Shown here in pieces: positions 6,119 to 9,588 of a DNA stretch of 9,588 nucleotides. Each line of letters opens with the position of its first letter. Position 1 is the first letter of the stretch. The translations under genes were made by a program, and so were the position numbers. Under the pieces are notes generated by a model. It did no database searches, was not told the origin of the DNA, and saw only the letters and a program-made list of their open reading frames with translations. Source of the stretch: Alphaproteobacteria bacterium (lineage in GTDB: Bacteria; Pseudomonadota; Alphaproteobacteria; Rhizobiales; Aestuariivirgaceae); contig JAJRRZ010000036.1 of assembly GCA_024279045.1 (NCBI GenBank), forward strand, positions 1 through 9,588, written 5' to 3'.

Positions 6119-6147
6119 TTGACCCGTTCTGCCAGCCGCGCTATGCA
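6119..6147 (+). promoter_or_regulatory. Candidate promoter for aroK-aroB
   Basis: TTGACC (6119-6124), a 17-base spacer and TATGCA (6142-6147) lie about 40 bases before the aroK start, within the 146-base gap between divergent genes. The -35 box is close to the sigma-70 consensus and the -10 box is a weak match. I see no equally good promoter for the minus-strand genes in the same gap. Confidence 0.3.
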
Positions 6148-6161
6148 GGGCAACGATGCGC

Positions 6162-6176
6162 CCGGCACGATGCCGG
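6162..6176. repeat. Short inverted repeat before aroK
   Basis: CCGGCA-CGA-TGCCGG gives a 6-bp stem with a 3-base loop, 12 bases before the aroK ATG. The same two arms (CCGGCA and TGCCGG) form the hairpin at 1137-1152. It could be leader structure or chance in GC-rich DNA. Confidence 0.25.
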
Positions 6177-6188
6177 CGCGGCTGATGA

Positions 6189-6788
6189 ATGACGGGCCTC
6201 ATGCCGGACAATACCCTAAAGGATTGCATCGCCACGATCAACGCGCGGCTGAATACGCGTTCCATCGTGCTCATCGGTCTGATGGGCGCGGGCAAGACCA
6301 CCGTGGGGCGGCGTCTGGCGCAGCGGCTGCACCTGCCGTTCGTCGATGCCGACCATGAAATCGAGGCAGCCGCCGGCAAGTCGATTCAGGAAATCTTCGA
6401 CGAGGACGGCGAGGAGTTCTTCCGCGCCGGCGAGGAGCGCGTTATCGCCCGGCTGCTGGAAAACGGCCCGCAGGTGCTGGCTACTGGCGGCGGTGCATGG
6501 ATGCGCGAGGCCACGCGCCGACGAGTGGGCGAACATGGCATCTCGGTGTGGCTGAAGGCGGATCTGGACGTGCTGATGGAGCGCGTCTCGCGCCGCCCCG
6601 GCAGGCCACTGTTGCAGGCGGATGACCCGCGCGCGGTGATGGAACGGCTGATGGCGGAGCGCTATCCCGTGTATGAACTGGCCGACATCACCGTGGAAAG
6701 CCGCAACCGTCCGCACCATGTGATGGTCAGCGAGATCATCCGCGCCGTGTGCCGCTGGCTGGAGGCGAACGAGGAGCAGCAAGCATGA
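6189..6788 (+). CDS. aroK: Shikimate kinase AroK
   Basis: 199 aa, somewhat longer than the 170-180 aa enterobacterial enzyme because of about 20 extra N-terminal residues. It phosphorylates shikimate at the 3-hydroxyl with ATP, in the pathway to chorismate and aromatic amino acids. The Walker A motif is GLMGAGKT (30-37). Shikimate contacts are D55 in DADHEIE, R79 in FFRAGEE and the TGGGA loop (99-103). The flexible lid contains RPLL (139-142). The start could be the ATG at 6189 or the one four codons later at 6201; a stop codon at 6185-6187 rules out anything further upstream. Neither has a good Shine-Dalgarno. The stop overlaps the aroB start as ATGA. Confidence 0.95.
   Translation: MTGLMPDNTLKDCIATINARLNTRSIVLIGLMGAGKTTVGRRLAQRLHLPFVDADHEIEAAAGKSIQEIFDEDGEEFFRAGEERVIARLLENGPQVLATGGGAWMREATRRRVGEHGISVWLKADLDVLMERVSRRPGRPLLQADDPRAVMERLMAERYPVYELADITVESRNRPHHVMVSEIIRAVCRWLEANEEQQA
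6771..6776 (+). promoter_or_regulatory. aroB ribosome-binding site inside the aroK 3' end
   Basis: GAGGAG, 8 bases before the ATG at 6785. It fixes the aroB start over the in-frame ATG at 6749, which would overlap aroK by 40 bases and lacks such a site. Confidence 0.7.
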
Positions 6789-7921
6789 ACGCCGTTGCCG
6801 GACAGATCGAGCAAGTGCGTGTATCCGCGCAGGGCTGGCCAGACTATGACATTCACATCGGTCCCGGCCTGCTGGCCCGCGCTGGCGAGCTGATCGCGCC
6901 GCTGCTGGCGCGCCCGCGCACCTTCATCATCACCGACGAGAACGTTGCGCGGCTGCATCTGGACACTCTGCGCGCCAGCCTCGATGCCGCCGGCATCGCT
7001 CATGACGCCATGGTGTTGCCGCCCGGCGAGGGCACCAAGAGCTGGGCCAACCTGCAGGCGGTGGTGGAGCGCATCCTGGCGGAAAAGCTGGAGCGCAACG
7101 ACCACATCATCGCTTTCGGTGGTGGCGTCATCGGCGATCTGGCCGGTTTCGCCGCGGCCATCGCCCGGCGCGGCATGCCGTTCATCCAGATCCCCACCAC
7201 GCTGCTGGCGCAGGTGGACAGCTCCGTCGGTGGCAAGACGGGCATCAATTCGCCCAGCCACGGCAAGAATCTCGTCGGTGCCTTTCACCAGCCGTCCATC
7301 GTGTTGGCCGATCTCGACGTGCTGCGCACCCTGCCGCGGCGCGAGTTGCTGGCCGGTTATGCCGAGGTGGTGAAATACGGTCTGCTGGGCGATGCGGATT
7401 TCTTCGCCTGGCTGGAAGAGCACGGGCAACAGGTGCTGGCGCACGATGCGGCGGCCATGCGCGAAGCGGTGGCCACCTCGTGCCGGGCCAAGGCGCGTAT
7501 CGTAACGGAGGATGCGCGAGAGAAGGGGCGCCGCGCGTTGCTCAACCTGGGGCATACCTTCGGCCACGCGCTGGAAGCGGTGCTGGGCTATGATGGCACG
7601 CTGCTGCATGGCGAGGCGGTGGCCATCGGCATGGCGCAGGCATTCCGTTTTTCCGAGCGGCTTGGCCTGTGCCCGGCAGGCCGTGCGCAGCGTGTTGTGG
7701 CGCATCTGCGCGCGGCAGGGTTGGCGGCGGACGTGCAGGCCATCCACAACCGTCTGCCCGGGCCGGAAGATCTGCTGGAGTTGATGCGCCAGGACAAGAA
7801 GGCCCAGGCCGGCAAGCTGGTGTTCGTTCTGGTTCGCGATATTGGTGAAGCCTTCATTGCACGTGATGTGGATGAGGCCGACGTGCTGGCTTTCCTGCGC
7901 GAGGAACTGCGCGCGGCGTGA
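6785..7921 (+). CDS. aroB: 3-dehydroquinate synthase AroB
   Basis: 378 aa, in the usual range of about 360-380. It converts DAHP to 3-dehydroquinate using NAD+ and a divalent metal, the second step of the shikimate pathway. Motifs in order are DENVA in the NAD-binding half, PGEGTKS, GGGVIGDLAGF, then IPTTLLAQVDSSVGGKTGIN and the GKNLVGAF segment that bind NAD and substrate. The metal ligands are E194 in AEVVKYG, H257 in NLGHTFGHA and H275 in LLHGEAV. There is one more residue between the two His ligands than in E. coli AroB. The gene is translationally coupled to aroK through the ATGA overlap, so the two enzymes should be made together. The next feature downstream is the tandem repeat, 14 bases after the stop. 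Confidence 0.97.
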   Translation: MNAVAGQIEQVRVSAQGWPDYDIHIGPGLLARAGELIAPLLARPRTFIITDENVARLHLDTLRASLDAAGIAHDAMVLPPGEGTKSWANLQAVVERILAEKLERNDHIIAFGGGVIGDLAGFAAAIARRGMPFIQIPTTLLAQVDSSVGGKTGINSPSHGKNLVGAFHQPSIVLADLDVLRTLPRRELLAGYAEVVKYGLLGDADFFAWLEEHGQQVLAHDAAAMREAVATSCRAKARIVTEDAREKGRRALLNLGHTFGHALEAVLGYDGTLLHGEAVAIGMAQAFRFSERLGLCPAGRAQRVVAHLRAAGLAADVQAIHNRLPGPEDLLELMRQDKKAQAGKLVFVLVRDIGEAFIARDVDEADVLAFLREELRAA

Positions 7922-7935
7922 TGGCGCACCATATT

Positions 7936-8010
7936 GCCGGACTTGGGACAGCCGGACATGGGATGACCGGACTTGGGATAGCCGGATATGGGATAGCCGG
8001 ATATGGGACA
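7936..8010 (+). repeat. Five tandem copies of a 15-bp repeat leading into uvrB
   Basis: The five contiguous units are GCCGGACTTGGGACA, GCCGGACATGGGATG, ACCGGACTTGGGATA, GCCGGATATGGGATA and GCCGGATATGGGACA, at 7936, 7951, 7966, 7981 and 7996. They fill most of the gap between aroB and uvrB. Because 15 is divisible by 3, copy-number change would keep frame. In the uvrB frame the units read Pro-Asp-(ATG or TTG)-Gly then Gln, stop, stop, stop and His, so only the last copy opens into uvrB. The array is not palindromic, no mobile element flanks it, and its copies differ by only one to four bases, which suggests a fairly recent duplication. Confidence 0.9.
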
Positions 8011-9588
8011 CAGCCGCACATCAGGCCCCATCAGGCCGCTGGGCATGGAGGAAGAGAAGGCGCCGCCGCTTTCCGGCGCGGTGGCGGATGATGCCGCGCT
8101 GGATCGCGCCCGCGCCGGGCAACAGGCGCTGGCAGCCCTGCGCCCGCCGGAGCCGTATTGCCCCGATTTTTCACCCTACCGCTACCGCACCCGCCCGCCG
8201 AAGCTGGAGGGTGGCAGGCCGTTTCGGCTGGTGTCGGCGTTCGAACCGAAGGGAGATCAGCCCACCGCCATCGCCGAGCTGACGGCGGGGCTGGAGAATG
8301 GCGCGCGCGATCAGGTGCTGCTGGGCGTTACCGGTTCGGGCAAGACCTTCACCATGGCCAGCATCATCGAGGCGACGCAGCGCCCGGCGCTCATCCTGGC
8401 GCCGAACAAGACACTGGCCGCACAGCTCTACAGCGAATTCCGGAGCTTCTTCCCCGACAACGCGGTGGAATATTTTGTTTCCTATTACGACTACTACCAG
8501 CCGGAAGCCTATGTGCCGCGCACCGACACCTACATCGAGAAGGACAGCGCCATCAACGAGCAGATCGACCGCATGCGCCATTCGGCCACGCGCGCGTTGC
8601 TGGAGCGTGATGATGTGATCGTGGTTGCTTCCGTCTCGTGCATCTATGGTATCGGCGACGTGGAAACCTACGCCAGCACGGCGCTGCCGCTGGCCGAGGG
8701 GCAGGAAATCGGCCAGAAGGAGATCATTGCCGAGCTGGTGGCACTGCAATACGAGCGCCACGACGCCAATTTCATCCGTGGCTGTTTCCGCGTGCGTGGC
8801 GACGTCATCGAGGTATGGCCCTCGCACCTGGAAGATCGCGCTTGGCGCATTTCGCTGTTCGGCGACGAGATCGAGGAGATCGTCGAGTTCGACCCGCTCA
8901 CCGGCAAACGCACCGCGCAACTGGAGCAGGTGCGTGTTTACGCCAACTCCCACTACGTAACGCCGAAGCCGACGCTGGAGCAGGCAGTGAAGGGCATCAA
9001 GCGCGAATTGCGCGAGCGGGTGGAGCAATTCCACGCCGCGGGGCGCGTGCTGGAGGCGCAGCGGCTGGAGCAGCGCACGCTGTTTGACATCGAGATGATG
9101 CTGGCCACTGGCTCGTGCAAGGGCATCGAGAACTACTCGCGCTACCTCACGGGCCGCCGTCCCGGCGAGCCGCCGCCGACGCTGTTCGAATACCTGCCGG
9201 AAAACGCCATCCTGTTCGTGGACGAAAGCCACGTAACCGTGCCACAACTCGGCGGTATGTTCCGCGGCGACTACAACCGCAAGGCAACGCTGGCGGAGTT
9301 CGGTTTCCGCCTGCCCAGTTGTGTGGACAATCGCCCCCTGCGCTTCGAGGAATGGGACATGCTGCGCCCGCAGAGCGTGTTCGTCTCGGCCACGCCGGGG
9401 CCGTGGGAGCTCGAGCAGACCGGTGGCGTGTTCACCGAGCAGGTCATCCGCCCGACGGGGCTGGTGGATCCGGAAGTGATCGTGCGCCCCTGCGCCAACC
9501 AGGTGGAGGATGTCATTGCCGAGTGCCGCGCCGTGGCGGCCAGGGGGCAGCGCGCGCTGATCACCGTGCTGACCAAGCGCATGGCGGA
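8003..9588 (+). CDS. uvrB: Excinuclease ABC subunit B UvrB, 5' part
   Basis: 528 codons are visible and the gene runs off the right edge; a full UvrB would be about 740 aa with this N-terminus. UvrB is the helicase-like damage-verification subunit of the UvrABC nucleotide excision repair nuclease. Numbered from 8003, Walker A is GVTGSGKT (108-115), the beta-hairpin that clamps DNA is YYDYYQPEAY (161-170), and the DEAD-box-like motif is DESH (407-410). Further typical blocks are GIENYSRYLTGR, PGEPPPTLFEYLP, FVSATPG and RPTGLVDP. The region homologous to E. coli UvrB begins at PFRLVSAFEP, about 73 residues in. The extension before it is Ala/Pro/Arg-rich, which is common in alphaproteobacteria. 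Candidate starts are the ATG at 8003 (inside the repeat) and the ATG at 8045. Neither has a strong Shine-Dalgarno, and a stop at 7994-7996 excludes anything earlier. Co-transcription with aroKB is possible. Confidence 0.95.
   Translation, partial: MGHSRTSGPIRPLGMEEEKAPPLSGAVADDAALDRARAGQQALAALRPPEPYCPDFSPYRYRTRPPKLEGGRPFRLVSAFEPKGDQPTAIAELTAGLENGARDQVLLGVTGSGKTFTMASIIEATQRPALILAPNKTLAAQLYSEFRSFFPDNAVEYFVSYYDYYQPEAYVPRTDTYIEKDSAINEQIDRMRHSATRALLERDDVIVVASVSCIYGIGDVETYASTALPLAEGQEIGQKEIIAELVALQYERHDANFIRGCFRVRGDVIEVWPSHLEDRAWRISLFGDEIEEIVEFDPLTGKRTAQLEQVRVYANSHYVTPKPTLEQAVKGIKRELRERVEQFHAAGRVLEAQRLEQRTLFDIEMMLATGSCKGIENYSRYLTGRRPGEPPPTLFEYLPENAILFVDESHVTVPQLGGMFRGDYNRKATLAEFGFRLPSCVDNRPLRFEEWDMLRPQSVFVSATPGPWELEQTGGVFTEQVIRPTGLVDPEVIVRPCANQVEDVIAECRAVAARGQRALITVLTKRMA

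Noticed and set aside
7822..7835. Possible alphaproteobacterial SOS (LexA) box before uvrB, GTTC-N7-GTTC
   Set aside because: The GTTC copies at 7822, 7826 and 7832 give spacers of 6 or 2 bases, not 7, and they lie inside aroB coding sequence well before uvrB.
7936..8010. CRISPR-like or mobile-element origin for the 15-bp repeats
   Set aside because: The units are contiguous with no spacers, far too short for CRISPR repeats, and no transposase or terminal inverted repeats flank them.
6662..8011. A 449-residue minus-strand frame across aroB with repeats such as SHIRLSHIRLSQVR at its start
   Set aside because: The repeats are just the 15-bp tandem array read on the other strand, and the rest is antisense to well-supported aroB.
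7963..8092. A small plus-strand frame through the repeat with GIAGY repeats
   Set aside because: It follows directly from the repeat periodicity, has no ribosome-binding site, and continues in a frame antiphase to uvrB with shadow-type composition.
8171..9247. A 358-residue minus-strand frame antisense to uvrB
   Set aside because: Shadow frame; UvrB motifs on the plus strand are unbroken across the whole stretch.

Overview
The window is GC-rich, densely packed bacterial chromosome with strong third-position GC bias. Gene content and order fit an alphaproteobacterium. The signs are xerD and accA side by side, aroK-aroB running divergently from xerD, a BolA of the alphaproteobacterial type, and a UvrB with a long N-terminal extension. 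I cannot name a genus. Nearly everything is housekeeping, and I see no mobile element, CRISPR array, tRNA or rRNA gene. No gap between genes exceeds 300 bases.

Left edge (1-1210): the first codons of a macro-domain (ADP-ribose-binding) protein leave the window on the minus strand. They are divergent from an N-formylglutamate amidohydrolase family gene on the plus strand, which ends in short inverted repeats facing the convergent YbjQ-type gene.

Minus-strand block (1208-6042): in transcription order it holds a small membrane protein, xerD (chromosome dimer resolution), accA (acetyl-CoA carboxylase alpha subunit), bolA (iron-sulfur/glutaredoxin partner), mobB and moeA (molybdenum cofactor), and a YbjQ-family protein. 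mobB and moeA overlap by ATGA, and the small protein overlaps xerD by 26 bases. The other gaps are 33-95 bases, so one long transcript or a few overlapping ones are likely. Both bolA and mobB have strong Shine-Dalgarno sequences that sit inside small potential hairpins.

Plus-strand block (6189-9588): aroK and aroB (shikimate pathway) overlap by ATGA. A five-copy 15-bp tandem repeat follows, and its last copy supplies the first possible start codon of uvrB (nucleotide excision repair), which runs off the right edge. In the uvrB reading frame, repeat copies 2-4 each read start codon, Gly, stop. This is the most unusual structure in the window.

I found no convincing new multi-gene system. The points worth checking are the uvrB leader repeat, the small xerD-overlapping membrane protein, the Cys-containing XerD N-terminus, the hidden ribosome-binding sites and some motif deviations in MobB.
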